Source: Cellulosimicrobium cellulans (GTDB lineage Bacteria; Actinomycetota; Actinomycetes; Actinomycetales; Cellulomonadaceae). Taken from it: a stretch of 64,000 nucleotides of DNA. The position numbers and the translations under genes are program-made. The stretch spans positions 1 through 64,000 of the forward strand of contig NZ_VEGH01000009.1 of assembly GCF_007679345.1 (NCBI RefSeq). The letters are read 5' to 3'. Positions 41,336 to 49,871 of the stretch are shown here, piece by piece. The notes below the pieces were generated by a model. The model did no database searches. It was not told where the DNA came from and saw only the letters and a program-made list of their open reading frames with translations. Position 1 is the first letter of the stretch. Each line of letters begins with the position of its first letter.

Positions 41336-42214
41336 TCAGCCGAGCTGGGAGTCGATCAGGGCGTCCTCGGCGTCCTCGTCCGACGTGCGCCGGCGGCGCG
41401 ACGGTCGCGGGGTCGGCGTACCGGGCGTCGGGCCGTCGCCGTCGCCGGGCGTCCCGTCCCCGCCGCGGGCCGCCTCCGCGCCCTCCAGCAGCTCGCGGCG
41501 CGCCAGCCAGCCGAACGCCGCCAGCGAGCCGACGGAGAACGTCCACCACTGGAACGCGTACGACAGGTGCGACCCCGGGTCGGTGCTCGGCGCCGGGAGG
41601 GAGCCGAGCGCCCCGGCAGGGGCGGGCGACTCCTCGACCAGCCCGCCGTAGCCGCCGTACGACGGAGCGGCGGAGCCGGCCGCCGCGAGCACCTGGCCGA
41701 CGTTGATGGCCTGGACCTGGCCTGCGGGCGCCGAGCGCGGGTCGGCGGCCTCGTCCCGGCGCAGGTGCACCGTGGCCGTCACCTCGCCGGAGGGCGGTGC
41801 GGGCACCTCGACCTCGCCGCTGGCGTCGTCGTCCCAGGCGACCCAGCCGCGGTCGACGACGAGCACCGACCCGTCGGCCTGCACCAGCGGCACCAGCACG
41901 TGGAAGCCGGGCTGGCTGTCCACCGGCCGGTTGCGCAGCAGGACGGTCGCGTCGGCGTCGTAGGTGCCGGTGACGGTCGCCTGGCGCCACACGTCGGCGG
42001 GGTCGAGCGCCGACCCGGGCGCGGGCAGGAGCGCGTCGAGCGGCACCGGCTCGGCGGAGTAGTTCTGCTCGACCAGCCGGATCGCGGCGTCCCGCGCGAC
42101 GTGCCGGTGCCACTGCCAGCGGCCGAGGAACACGCACGCGACGGACACGGCCACGGCCAGCAGGACCAGGCCGACCGCGCGCCGGGCGGCGGGGTTGCCG
42201 CGCAGCAGGTTCAT
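41336..42214 (-). CDS. SURF1-family cytochrome oxidase assembly protein
   Basis: 292 aa. Two membrane helices flank an extracytoplasmic domain: the first at about residues 13-33 ends CVFLGRWQWHRH, the second near 225-245 (YAFQWWTFSVGSL). Conserved SURF1 features are GRWQW, LLRNRPVDSQPGFHVLVPL and VDRGWVAW. It helps assemble heme-copper oxidase. The C-terminal about 45 residues are a charged tail. ATG 42214 overlaps the upstream stop. Confidence 0.92.
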   Translation of the reverse strand: MNLLRGNPAARRAVGLVLLAVAVSVACVFLGRWQWHRHVARDAAIRLVEQNYSAEPVPLDALLPAPGSALDPADVWRQATVTGTYDADATVLLRNRPVDSQPGFHVLVPLVQADGSVLVVDRGWVAWDDDASGEVEVPAPPSGEVTATVHLRRDEAADPRSAPAGQVQAINVGQVLAAAGSAAPSYGGYGGLVEESPAPAGALGSLPAPSTDPGSHLSYAFQWWTFSVGSLAAFGWLARRELLEGAEAARGGDGTPGDGDGPTPGTPTPRPSRRRRTSDEDAEDALIDSQLG

Positions 42215-42495
42215 CGCGCCCCCGGGGACCCGGGCAGGCCCGGCAGGCCGGGGCGCTCCCCGAGCTCCAGCCGGGGCAGGTCCGCGACGGGCACGGTGTC
42301 CTGGTAGAACGCCCGCACCCGCAGGTACTCCTCGAGGTGCTCCCGGTGCTCGTCGCACGCGAGCCACACCTTGCGGCGCTCCGGCGTGTGCAGGCGCGGG
42401 TTGTTCCAGAGCACGCCCCAGGACGCGTCGGCGCGGCAGCCGCGGGCGCTGCACACGAGGTCCTCGCCCACGGCGTCGGGGGTGGGCGCGGTCAT
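42211..42495 (-). CDS. Small Cys/His protein conserved in actinobacteria
   Basis: 94 aa. A compact core VCSARGCRADASWGVLWNNP then WLACDEHREHLEEYL carries three cysteines and two histidines, arranged like a small zinc ribbon. Database entries for similar proteins are often labelled acetone carboxylase, which the sequence does not support. It overlaps DUF3099 upstream and SURF1 downstream at both ends (ATGA), so one translation unit. Confidence 0.78.
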   Translation of the reverse strand: MTAPTPDAVGEDLVCSARGCRADASWGVLWNNPRLHTPERRKVWLACDEHREHLEEYLRVRAFYQDTVPVADLPRLELGERPGLPGLPGSPGAR

Positions 42496-42941
42496 CGGGT
42501 GCCTCCGGGGGTGGTGTGGTCGTCGGGCGCGCCGGGTCCCGCGGGTCCGCCGTCGGCCGGATCGGCTCCCGGGCCCGCGTGCGGCGCGGGGCCCGCGTGC
42601 GGCGACGGGTCCGACGCCGCCGGGGGAGCCGCGGCCACGGGCCGGGCCGGCGGCGCCGCGTCGAGCAGGTGCGGCACGTACCCGGGCGGCGCGTCGTCCC
42701 GGCGCTCGCGACCGGCGTTGGCGAACAGCACGGCGATGTAGGGCAGCACCACGGCGCCGACGATCAGCACCAGGCTGATCCACAGCGGCACGCGGGACCA
42801 GGTCAGCACGGCGAGCAGGAAGCACAGCACCCGGATCCCCATCTGGATCAGGTACCGGCGGGCCCGGCGCGCCTGGTCGGCGCCGAGGGGCTCGGGGGCG
42901 CTGGTGATGCTCTGCGCCGGTTCGGGGTTCCGCCTGCTCAC
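42492..42941 (-). CDS. DUF3099 membrane protein
   Basis: 149 aa. Two membrane helices at about residues 30-70 (VLCFLLAVLTWSRVPLWISL and VLPYIAVLFANAG) match DUF3099 of actinobacteria. A Pro/Ala/Gly-rich tail follows. GTG 42941 is fixed by a leaderless -10 box (TACGAT, 42952-42947). Heads the unit with the 94-aa protein and SURF1. Function unknown. Confidence 0.82.
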   Translation of the reverse strand: MSRRNPEPAQSITSAPEPLGADQARRARRYLIQMGIRVLCFLLAVLTWSRVPLWISLVLIVGAVVLPYIAVLFANAGRERRDDAPPGYVPHLLDAAPPARPVAAAPPAASDPSPHAGPAPHAGPGADPADGGPAGPGAPDDHTTPGGTR

Positions 42942-42946
42942 ACCTG

Positions 42947-42952
42947 ATCGTA
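42947..42952 (-). promoter_or_regulatory. -10 box of the DUF3099-SURF1 unit
   Basis: Minus-strand TACGAT ends 5 nt before GTG 42941. Confidence 0.55.
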
Positions 42953-43080
42953 GGCGCCGCCGGACGTTCGTCCCGCCCGGAGGCGCCCGCGTCTCAGCCT
43001 GCTCACAGGCGACGCGCGACGTCCTGCAGGAACGCGCGCTCGACCCGCGCACCGGGTGCTGCGACGCCCGCCCGCCCCGC

Positions 43081-43086
43081 TATCGT
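43081..43086 (+). promoter_or_regulatory. -10 box of the GNAT gene
   Basis: TATCGT ends 7 nt before GTG 43094. Confidence 0.58.
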
Positions 43087-43093
43087 CGGCGGC

Positions 43094-43558
43094 GTGCTGC
43101 AGCTGCGCGACCACACCCCCGAGGACGCCCCCGCGACGCTCGCGGTCTTCCGCCGCGCCGTCCACGGCACGGCCGCCCGCGACTACACCCCCGAGCAGGT
43201 CGCCGCGTGGGCGCCCGACGACCTCGACCCGGACGCGTGGGCCGCGCGCCGTGCCGCCGCCCGCACCCGGGTGGCCGTGCGCGAGGGCGCGGTCGTCGGG
43301 TTCACCGACGTGGACGCGGCCGGCTACGTCGACATGCTGTTCGTCGACCCGGACGCGGCCCGGCAGGGGGTGGCGCGGGCGCTGATCGGCTGGGCTGTCG
43401 ACACGGCGACGGCCGACGGGGCGACCGAGCTCACCACCGACGCCAGCATCACGGCCCGCCCGTTCTTCGAGGCGCACGGCTTCGTGGTCGTCGCGGAGCA
43501 GCATCCCGTGCGCCGCGGGGTCACGATGACCAACTACCGGATGCGCCGCCCGCTCTGA
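43094..43558 (+). CDS. GNAT-family acetyltransferase
   Basis: 154 aa. GNAT fold with the acetyl-CoA loop MLFVDPDAARQGVARALI (about residues 80-97) and the terminal strand-helix ARPFFEAHGF. It resembles PhnO/YafP-type small acetyltransferases; the acceptor is unknown. GTG 43094 fits a leaderless start; the next gene has its own promoter. Confidence 0.88.
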   Translation: MLQLRDHTPEDAPATLAVFRRAVHGTAARDYTPEQVAAWAPDDLDPDAWAARRAAARTRVAVREGAVVGFTDVDAAGYVDMLFVDPDAARQGVARALIGWAVDTATADGATELTTDASITARPFFEAHGFVVVAEQHPVRRGVTMTNYRMRRPL

Positions 43559-43653
43559 GCCGCCCGGCGGGCGCGGCCCAGTTGTGCGAACCGGACAACC
43601 GGCGCCTGCCATCCTGTGCCGCGCCGGTGCACCGCCGCCCCGGAGGCGTCGGA

Positions 43654-43659
43654 TAGCGT
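43654..43659 (+). promoter_or_regulatory. -10 box of fabG-fabI
   Basis: TAGCGT ends 8 nt before GTG 43668. Confidence 0.6.
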
Positions 43660-43667
43660 CGACTTCC

Positions 43668-44402
43668 GTGTCCGAGAACTCCCAGCCCAGCAGCCCGGAG
43701 CCGCGCAGCGTGCTCGTGACCGGGGCCAACCGCGGCATCGGCCGCGCCATCGCCGAGCGGTTCGTCGCAGGAGGCGACAAGGTCGCGACCATCGTCCGCA
43801 GCGGCGGCGCCCCCGACGGCGTCCTGGCGCTGACCGGCGACGTCACCGACACCGCGTCCGTGGACGCCGCCTTCGCCGAGATCGAGGCCCAGCACGGCCC
43901 CGTCGAGGTCCTCGTGGCCAACGCGGGCGTGACCCGCGACGGCCTGCTCATGCGGATGTCCGACGACGACTTCCAGCAGGTGCTCGACGTCAACCTCACG
44001 GGCGTGTTCCGGTGCGTGCGCCGCGCGTCGAAGGGGATGATCCGGCTGCGCCGCGGGCGCATCGTCATGATCGGCTCCGTCGTGGGCCTGTACGGCAACG
44101 CGGGCCAGGTCAACTACACCGCCACCAAGGCCGGCCTGATCGGCATGGCCCGCTCCGTCACGCGCGAGCTCGGCGGCCGCGGCATCACCGCGAACGTCGT
44201 GGCGCCGGGGTTCATCGAGACGCAGATGACCGCGGAGCTGCCGCAGGACCGCCAGGACGCGTACCTGTCGTCCATCCCCGCGGGCCGGTTCGGCGCGGTC
44301 GACGAGATCGCCGCCGCCGTCGAGTTCCTCGCCTCGCCCGCCGCCGGGTACATCTCCGGCGCCGTGCTGCCGGTCGACGGCGGCCTCGGCATGGGCCACT
44401 GA
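43668..44402 (+). CDS. fabG: FabG: 3-oxoacyl-ACP reductase (MabA-like)
   Basis: 244 aa short-chain dehydrogenase. NADPH-binding TGANRGIGRAIAERF, structural NAGVTRDGLL, catalytic Ser in IGSVVGLYGN and YTATK (Tyr and Lys). It reduces 3-oxoacyl-ACP in fatty acid elongation. Followed 35 nt later by the enoyl reductase, the same pair as mabA-inhA of mycobacteria. GTG 43668 set by the leaderless promoter. Confidence 0.95.
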   Translation: MSENSQPSSPEPRSVLVTGANRGIGRAIAERFVAGGDKVATIVRSGGAPDGVLALTGDVTDTASVDAAFAEIEAQHGPVEVLVANAGVTRDGLLMRMSDDDFQQVLDVNLTGVFRCVRRASKGMIRLRRGRIVMIGSVVGLYGNAGQVNYTATKAGLIGMARSVTRELGGRGITANVVAPGFIETQMTAELPQDRQDAYLSSIPAGRFGAVDEIAAAVEFLASPAAGYISGAVLPVDGGLGMGH

Positions 44403-44437
44403 CCTCCTCCCCGCACCCTCGAACGATCGGAAACACC

Positions 44438-45205
44438 ATGGGCCTGCTCGACGGCAAGAAGCTCCTCGTCACCGGCGTCCTCACCGACGGCTCCATCGCC
44501 TTCCACGTGGCGCGGCTCGCGCAGGAGGAGGGCGCCGAGGTCGTGCTGAGCTCGTTCGGCCGCCAGTTCCGCCTGACCCAGGCGATCGCCCGCCGGCTGC
44601 CGAAGGAGGCGCCGGTCGTCCAGCTCGACGTCACCGACGCCGAGGACCTCGCGGCCCTCCCGGAGCGCGTCCGCGAGCACGTCGACCACCTGGACGGCGT
44701 CGTGCACTCGATCGGCTTCGCGCCGCAGTCGGTGATGGGCGGCAACTTCCTGGCGGCCGAGTGGGCCGACGTCGCCACCGCGCTCGAGGTGTCCGCGTTC
44801 TCGCTGAAGTCGCTGGCCACGGCGACCCAGCCGCTGCTGACGGGCGGCGGCTCGATCGTCGGCCTCACGTTCGACGCGCGGTTCGCCTGGCCGGTCTACG
44901 ACTGGATGGGCGTCGCGAAGGCGGCCTTCGAGTCGACCTCCCGCTACCTGGCCCGCGACCTCGGCCCGCAGGGCATCCGGGTCAACGTGGTCTCCGCCGG
45001 CCCGATCCGCACCACCGCCGCGAAGTCGATCCCGGGCTTCGAGTCGATGGAGGGCGGCTGGGACGGCCGCGCGCCCCTCGGCTGGGACGTGCACGACCCG
45101 GAGCCGACCGCCCGCGCGGTGGCCGCCCTGCTGTCCGACTGGTTCCCGAAGACCACGGGGGAGATGGTGCACGTCGACGGCGGCGTGCACGCCATGGGTC
45201 AGTAG
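44438..45205 (+). CDS. fabI: FabI/InhA: enoyl-ACP reductase
   Basis: 255 aa. NADH-dependent SDR with the FabI-type glycine motif TGVLTDGSIAFHVA, HSIGFAPQSVMGG, catalytic YDWMGVAK (Tyr-x6-Lys) and RVNVVSAGPIRTTAAKSIPGF. Completes the elongation cycle with FabG. The InhA type is the isoniazid target in mycobacteria. ATG 44438; GATCGGAAA upstream gives only a weak ribosome site. Confidence 0.96.
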   Translation: MGLLDGKKLLVTGVLTDGSIAFHVARLAQEEGAEVVLSSFGRQFRLTQAIARRLPKEAPVVQLDVTDAEDLAALPERVREHVDHLDGVVHSIGFAPQSVMGGNFLAAEWADVATALEVSAFSLKSLATATQPLLTGGGSIVGLTFDARFAWPVYDWMGVAKAAFESTSRYLARDLGPQGIRVNVVSAGPIRTTAAKSIPGFESMEGGWDGRAPLGWDVHDPEPTARAVAALLSDWFPKTTGEMVHVDGGVHAMGQ

Positions 45206-45224
45206 TCGTGGGACGCTGGTGCGC

Positions 45225-45746
45225 GTGACCCACGGCTCCGCGCACCAGCTCGTCCTGCTCCGCCACGCGAAGGCGGAGCACCCGGGCTCCCTCGACGACC
45301 AGCTCCGACCCCTCGCGCTCGCCGGGCGCAAGCAGGCCTCCGAGGTCGGCACGGGGCTGCGGGCGGCCGGCCTGGTGCCGGACCTCGCGCTGGTGTCGTC
45401 GGCGCTGCGCACCCGGCAGACCTGGGACCTGGTCCGCGCCGGGCTCGAGGTGCCCGCCGAGACGGCGCGGCTGTCCGACGACGTCTACGCCGCGGGCATC
45501 CGCCAGCTGCTCGGGCTGCTGCGCGGGCTCGACGAGTCGGCCGGCACCGTGCTGGTGGTCGGGCACGAGCCCACCGTCTCCCAGACGGCCGCCGCGCTCG
45601 CCGGGCCCGGGTCCGACGACGCGGCGCTGGCCCGCGTGCGGGTCGGCGTCTCCACGGCGTCGTACAGCGTGCTCGAGGTGCCGACGGCGTGGGCCGACCT
45701 GGAGCCGGACGGCGCCCGCCTGCTGCGCGTGGTCGACCCGGCCTGA
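45225..45746 (+). CDS. SixA-like phosphohistidine phosphatase
   Basis: 173 aa histidine phosphatase superfamily. The active-site motif LLRHAKAEH lies at residues 11-19, with SSALRTRQTW and VVGHEPTVSQ carrying the second Arg and His. SixA-like enzymes remove phosphate from histidine in signalling proteins; broader substrates are possible. GTG 45225 follows a weak -10 (GACGCT) by 7 nt; GTG 45219 is an equal alternative. Confidence 0.86.
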   Translation: MTHGSAHQLVLLRHAKAEHPGSLDDQLRPLALAGRKQASEVGTGLRAAGLVPDLALVSSALRTRQTWDLVRAGLEVPAETARLSDDVYAAGIRQLLGLLRGLDESAGTVLVVGHEPTVSQTAAALAGPGSDDAALARVRVGVSTASYSVLEVPTAWADLEPDGARLLRVVDPA

Positions 45747-45751
45747 CGACG

Positions 45752-46396
45752 TCAGGCGAACGGGGGCAGGTCCAGCACGGCGTCCAGCCGGTCGCGGACC
45801 TCGGCGTCCGCCTGCGCGCACACCACGGGCTTCGCGTTGAACGCGATCCCGAAGCCCGCGGCCGCCAGCATGTCGAGGTCGTTCGCCCCGTCGCCGATCG
45901 CGACCGTGCGCTCCAGCGGCACCCCGGTCTCGGCGGCGAACTCGCGCAGCGTCCGGGCCTTCACCGCGCGGTCCACGACCTCGCCCGCCACCCGGCCGGT
46001 GAGCGCGCCGTGCGACACCTCGAGCGCGTTCGCGCGGTAGCGGGGGATGCCCAGCCGGTCGGCGAGAGGCCCGACGACCTCGACGAACCCGCCGGACACC
46101 AGCCCGACCGGCCAGCCGCGCCGGTCCAGCTCCGCGAGCAGCTCGACCGCCCCGGGCGTGACGTCGACCTCGGCCAGCACCGCGTCGAACACCGACACCG
46201 GCAGCCCGGCGAGCGTCGCGACCCGCGCGCGCAGCGACTCCGTGAAGTCGAGCTCGCCGCGCATCGCGCGCTCGGTGATGTCCGCGACCTCGGCGCGGGA
46301 GCCGGCGTGCTCGGCCAGGAGCTCGACGACCTCCTGGGTGATGAGCGTCGAGTCGACGTCCATGACGACGAGGCGGGTGGGTCGCGGAAGGCTCAC
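45752..46396 (-). CDS. serB: SerB: phosphoserine phosphatase
   Basis: 214 aa HAD phosphatase, last step of serine synthesis. Motif I VVMDVDSTLI (DxD), motif II LVSGGF, Lys in DRAVKARTL and motif III AIGDGANDLDML. It lacks the N-terminal ACT domains of some SerB proteins. GTG 46396 follows a leaderless -10 box. Confidence 0.95.
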   Translation of the reverse strand: MSLPRPTRLVVMDVDSTLITQEVVELLAEHAGSRAEVADITERAMRGELDFTESLRARVATLAGLPVSVFDAVLAEVDVTPGAVELLAELDRRGWPVGLVSGGFVEVVGPLADRLGIPRYRANALEVSHGALTGRVAGEVVDRAVKARTLREFAAETGVPLERTVAIGDGANDLDMLAAAGFGIAFNAKPVVCAQADAEVRDRLDAVLDLPPFA

Positions 46397-46402
46397 CCGG
46401 GC

Positions 46403-46408
46403 AGGCTA
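46403..46408 (-). promoter_or_regulatory. serB -10 box
   Basis: Minus-strand TAGCCT ends 6 nt before GTG 46396. Confidence 0.58.
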
Positions 46409-46451
46409 GCGGGACGCGTCCCGACCGCGCGGGGCGCGTCCACGCCCGGGC

Positions 46452-47693
46452 TCACAGCTCGATGACGGCGCCCTTCGGCACCACCGTGATGCCCGACTCC
46501 GTCACGGTGAACCCGCGCTCGAGGTCGTGCTCCCGGTCGATGCCGACCCGTGCGCGCTCGTGCACCACGACGTTCTTGTCGAGGATCGCGCGGTGCACCT
46601 GGGCGTACCGGTTGACGATGACGCCGTCCATGAGCACCGAGTCGGTGACCTGCGCCCAGGAGTGCAGGTACACGCCCGGCGACAGCACCGAGCCCGACAC
46701 GGTCGCCCCGGAGACGATGACGCCGGGGGACACGATGGAGTCCGCCGCGTGCCCCAGGCGCCCGGCGCCGGCGTGCACGAACTTGGCCGGCGGCAGCCCG
46801 GTGTAGCCCGTGTAGACGGGCCAGGCGTCGTTGTAGAGGTTGAAGACCGGCTCGATCGAGATGAGGTCCTGGTTCGCGTCGTAGTACGAGTCCAGGGTCC
46901 CGACGTCGCGCCAGTACTGGCGGTCCCGGTCGGTCGAGCCGGGGACGTCGTTGTTGATGAAGTCGTAGACCGCCGCGGTGCCGCGCTCCACGAACGCGGG
47001 GACGAGGTCGCCGCCCATGTCGTGCCGGCTGCTCGGGTTCTCGGCGTCCTCGGTGACCGCGCGGATCAGCGCGTCGGTGTTGACGACGTAGTTGCCCATC
47101 GACGCGAGGATCTCCCCGGGCGAGTCCGGCAGGCCGACCGGGTCGGACGGCTTCTCCCGGAACGCGGTGATCCTCGTCGGGTCGTCGGCCGCGGTCTCGA
47201 TGACGCCGAACTGGTCGGCCATCGCGATCGGCTGCCGGATGCCGGCCACCGTCATCTCGGCGCCGGTCGCGATGTGCTGGTCGACCATCTGCGAGAAGTC
47301 CATGCGGTACACGTGGTCGGCCCCGACCACGACGACGATGTCGGGCCGCTCGTCGTCCAGGATGTTGAGGCACTGGTAGATCGCGTCGGCGCTGCCGAGG
47401 TACCAGTGCTTGCCGACCCGCTGCTGCGCGGGCACGGGGGAGACGTAGTTGCCCAGCAGGGTGGACATGCGCCAGGTCTTCGACACGTGCCGGTCGAGGC
47501 TGTGCGACTTGTACTGCGTCAGCACGACGATGTGCAGGTACCGCGAGTTCACGAGGTTCGACAGGGCGAAGTCGACCAGGCGGTAGATGCCCCCGAACGG
47601 GACGGCGGGCTTGGCGCGGGCGGCGGTCAGCGGCATGAGCCGCTTGCCCTCTCCACCTGCGAGGACGATTGCCAGGATGCGCGGCGCTGCCAT
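46452..47693 (-). CDS. glgC: GlgC: glucose-1-phosphate adenylyltransferase
   Basis: 413 aa. Makes ADP-glucose. N-terminal nucleotidyltransferase motif [28 protein letters not shown], and a left-handed beta-helix C-terminus from about residue 300 ([20 protein letters not shown]). It diverges from the GT4 gene glgA/glgM, as in M. tuberculosis Rv1213/Rv1212c. ATG 47693 has a leaderless -10 box 6 nt upstream. Confidence 0.96.
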   Translation of the reverse strand: MAAPRILAIVLAGGEGKRLMPLTAARAKPAVPFGGIYRLVDFALSNLVNSRYLHIVVLTQYKSHSLDRHVSKTWRMSTLLGNYVSPVPAQQRVGKHWYLGSADAIYQCLNILDDERPDIVVVVGADHVYRMDFSQMVDQHIATGAEMTVAGIRQPIAMADQFGVIETAADDPTRITAFREKPSDPVGLPDSPGEILASMGNYVVNTDALIRAVTEDAENPSSRHDMGGDLVPAFVERGTAAVYDFINNDVPGSTDRDRQYWRDVGTLDSYYDANQDLISIEPVFNLYNDAWPVYTGYTGLPPAKFVHAGAGRLGHAADSIVSPGVIVSGATVSGSVLSPGVYLHSWAQVTDSVLMDGVIVNRYAQVHRAILDKNVVVHERARVGIDREHDLERGFTVTESGITVVPKGAVIEL

Positions 47694-47699
47694 GTGCCG

Positions 47700-47756
47700 A
47701 CCGTAGTGCCACCACCTGCGTCTCGGCGAGGCGAACTTCCCGTTCCGCGCTAGCGT
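47700..47756. promoter_or_regulatory. Divergent leaderless promoters of glgC and glgA/glgM
   Basis: Minus TACGGT (47705-47700) ends 6 nt before the glgC ATG. Plus TAGCGT (47751-47756) ends 7 nt before GTG 47764. The two -35 regions lie face to face in the 45 bp between, so a single regulator could control both genes. Confidence 0.6.
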
Positions 47757-47763
47757 GTCGCGC

Positions 47764-48984
47764 GTGAGAGTCGACCTGCTGACCCGGGAGTACCCGCCCC
47801 ACGTCTACGGGGGCGCCGGCGTCCACGTGGCGGAGCTCGCCGCGGTGCTGCGACGCAGCGTCGACGTGCGGGTGCACTGCTTCGACGGCGCCCGCGACGA
47901 GCCCGGCGTGACGGGCTACGACGTCCCCGCCCCGCTCGGCGACGCCAACGCGGCGCTGGCCACCTTCGGGGTGGACCTGGCCATCGTCGACGGCGTGGGC
48001 CGGGGCGACGGGCCTGCGACCGACCTGGTGCACTCGCACACCTGGTACGCCAACCTCGCGGGCCACCTGGCGTCGCTGCTGCACGGCGTCCCGCACGTCG
48101 TGTCGGCGCACAGCCTGGAGCCGCTGCGCCCGTGGAAGGCCGAGCAGCTCGGCGGCGGCTACGCGCTGTCGTCCTGGGCGGAGAAGACGGCGTTCGAGTC
48201 GGCCGCCGCCGTGATCGCGGTGAGCGCGGGCATGCGCGCGGACATCCTGCGCTGCTACCCGGCGATCGACCCGGAGAAGGTCCGCGTCGTGCACAACGGC
48301 ATCGACCTGGCGGGCTGGCGCCGACCCGGGACGGACGAGGAGTGGGCCGCGGCGAGGGACGTCGCGCGCGCCAACGGCGTCGACCCGGACCGGCCGGCGG
48401 TCGTGTTCGTCGGGCGGATCACCCGGCAGAAGGGCCTGCCGTACCTGCTGCGGGCCGCCGAGCAGCTGCCGCCCGAGGTGCAGCTCGTGCTGTGCGCCGG
48501 GGCCCCGGACACGCCCGAGATCCTCGCCGAGGTGACCGGGCTGGTCGAGCAGCTGCGGGCGAAGCGCGACGGCGTGGTGTGGATCGACCGGATGCTGCCG
48601 CGGGACGAGCTCGTCGCCGTGCTCGCCACCGGGACCGTGTTCGCGTGCCCGTCGGTCTACGAGCCCCTGGGCATCGTCAACCTGGAGGCCATGGCCGTCG
48701 GGCTGCCGGTCGTCGGCACCGCGACCGGGGGCATCCCGGAGGTCGTGGACGCCGGGACCACGGGCTGGCTGGTGCCGATCGAGCAGGTGCAGGACGGCAC
48801 CGGGACGCCCGTCGACCCGGACCGGTTCGTGGCCGACCTCGGAGCGGCGCTGGCCGAGGCCGTGTCCGACGCCGAGCGCGCCCGGGCGTGGGGCGCCGCG
48901 GCGCGGCGCCGGGTCGAGGAGCACTTCTCCTGGGACGCGATCGCCGACCGGACGCTCGAGGTGTACCGCTCCGTCCTGGGCTGA
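47764..48984 (+). CDS. glgA: ADP-glucose GT4 glycosyltransferase (GlgA/GlgM type)
   Basis: 406 aa GT-B protein. N-terminal [20 protein letters not shown] with the sugar-binding Gly-Gly loop, [29 protein letters not shown], and the [16 protein letters not shown] motif. Actinobacterial members in this position (Rv1212c) are GlgM, making maltose-1-phosphate from ADP-glucose; older annotation calls them glycogen synthase. GTG 47764 is chosen over GTG 47755, because the latter overlaps the -10 box. Confidence 0.93.
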   Translation: MRVDLLTREYPPHVYGGAGVHVAELAAVLRRSVDVRVHCFDGARDEPGVTGYDVPAPLGDANAALATFGVDLAIVDGVGRGDGPATDLVHSHTWYANLAGHLASLLHGVPHVVSAHSLEPLRPWKAEQLGGGYALSSWAEKTAFESAAAVIAVSAGMRADILRCYPAIDPEKVRVVHNGIDLAGWRRPGTDEEWAAARDVARANGVDPDRPAVVFVGRITRQKGLPYLLRAAEQLPPEVQLVLCAGAPDTPEILAEVTGLVEQLRAKRDGVVWIDRMLPRDELVAVLATGTVFACPSVYEPLGIVNLEAMAVGLPVVGTATGGIPEVVDAGTTGWLVPIEQVQDGTGTPVDPDRFVADLGAALAEAVSDAERARAWGAAARRRVEEHFSWDAIADRTLEVYRSVLG

Positions 48985-48991
48985 GCCGCCC

Positions 48992-49816
48992 TCAGGGCCG
49001 GCGCGGGTCCGGGGCGTCGTGCGCCGGGTGCGTCGCCACGGCGAGGGCGCGGCGCGCGGCGCGGTCGACGTCCCGCAGCGCGGTCGTGCGCTGGTCGGCC
49101 TGCCAGAGGTTCACCGCCGCCCCGTCGTCCGCGGTCGCCAGGTCGACGATCGCCCGCAGACGCAGCGCCGAGCCGATGACGCGCACCCGCCGGGGGTCGA
49201 GCCCGGGCGGCAGCACGTCGCGCGCGTCGGAGGTGGTCCGCAGCGCGGCGATCTGCTCCGCGGCGTCGGGCCGCCAGCGGGCGACGTCCAGGGTGGTCAG
49301 GGCCTCGGTCGCCCGGGTCAGCGCCGTGGTCAGCTCGCGCTCCGCCTCGGCCAGCGTGCCCACGTGGCCCACCAGGGCGGTCCGCCACGGCGCGACCGGG
49401 TGCACCTCCCACGTCACCAGGTGCCCGGCCTCGTAGACGCTGCCGAACACCTCGACGCGGGGCACCGCGGCGAAGTCGCCGTCCGGGGTGCTCACCAGCA
49501 CCGCCTCGCCGGACTCCTGCGCCGCGCCCGCGACCGACGCCGGCGCGCCCGCCGGGTCGCCGGGCGCCGGGAGCACCGCGGCGACCACCCGCGGGCCGCT
49601 CGCCCAGGCCGCGACGAGGTCGGCGAGGGTCACGGATCCCCGTGCGGCGTCGTCGAGCCCGGGCACGTCGGCCCCCGGGACGGCGACCCGGTGCGGCTCG
49701 TCGTCGCCCTGGACGGCGACCAGGGTCCGCTGCACGGGGTCGGAGCCGGCGCCCGCCCGGTCGAGCCACAGGGCGAGGCGGACGGAGCGGGGCAGGGCGA
49801 GGGCGGTGCGGTCCAC
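48992..49816 (-). CDS. Conserved actinobacterial protein of unknown function
   Basis: 274 aa soluble protein, no signal peptide or membrane helix. It starts with LPRSVRLALWLDRAG and has helical C-terminal segments (about 150-270) rich in Arg and Ala. I do not recognise a catalytic motif. Similar proteins occur beside glgA-type genes in related actinobacteria as far as I recall, but I cannot assign a role. GTG 49816 is set by a leaderless -10 box (TACGTT, 49828-49823). Confidence 0.75.
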   Translation of the reverse strand: MDRTALALPRSVRLALWLDRAGAGSDPVQRTLVAVQGDDEPHRVAVPGADVPGLDDAARGSVTLADLVAAWASGPRVVAAVLPAPGDPAGAPASVAGAAQESGEAVLVSTPDGDFAAVPRVEVFGSVYEAGHLVTWEVHPVAPWRTALVGHVGTLAEAERELTTALTRATEALTTLDVARWRPDAAEQIAALRTTSDARDVLPPGLDPRRVRVIGSALRLRAIVDLATADDGAAVNLWQADQRTTALRDVDRAARRALAVATHPAHDAPDPRRP

Positions 49817-49822
49817 GCCACC

Positions 49823-49862
49823 AACGTACGTCCACGTCCGGGTCGCTCCGGGCGGCTAGGGT
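49823..49862. promoter_or_regulatory. Divergent leaderless promoters of the 274-aa protein and ABC ATPase
   Basis: Minus TACGTT (49828-49823) ends 6 nt before GTG 49816. Plus TAGGGT (49857-49862) ends 9 nt before ATG 49872. Only 28 bp separate the boxes, so their -35 regions overlap and the promoters may exclude each other. Confidence 0.55.
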
Positions 49863-49871
49863 CTGGTGTCC

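Noticed and set aside
47755..47763. GTG 47755 as the glgA start
   Set aside because: It overlaps the TAGCGT -10 box; GTG 47764 is at the right distance for a leaderless start.
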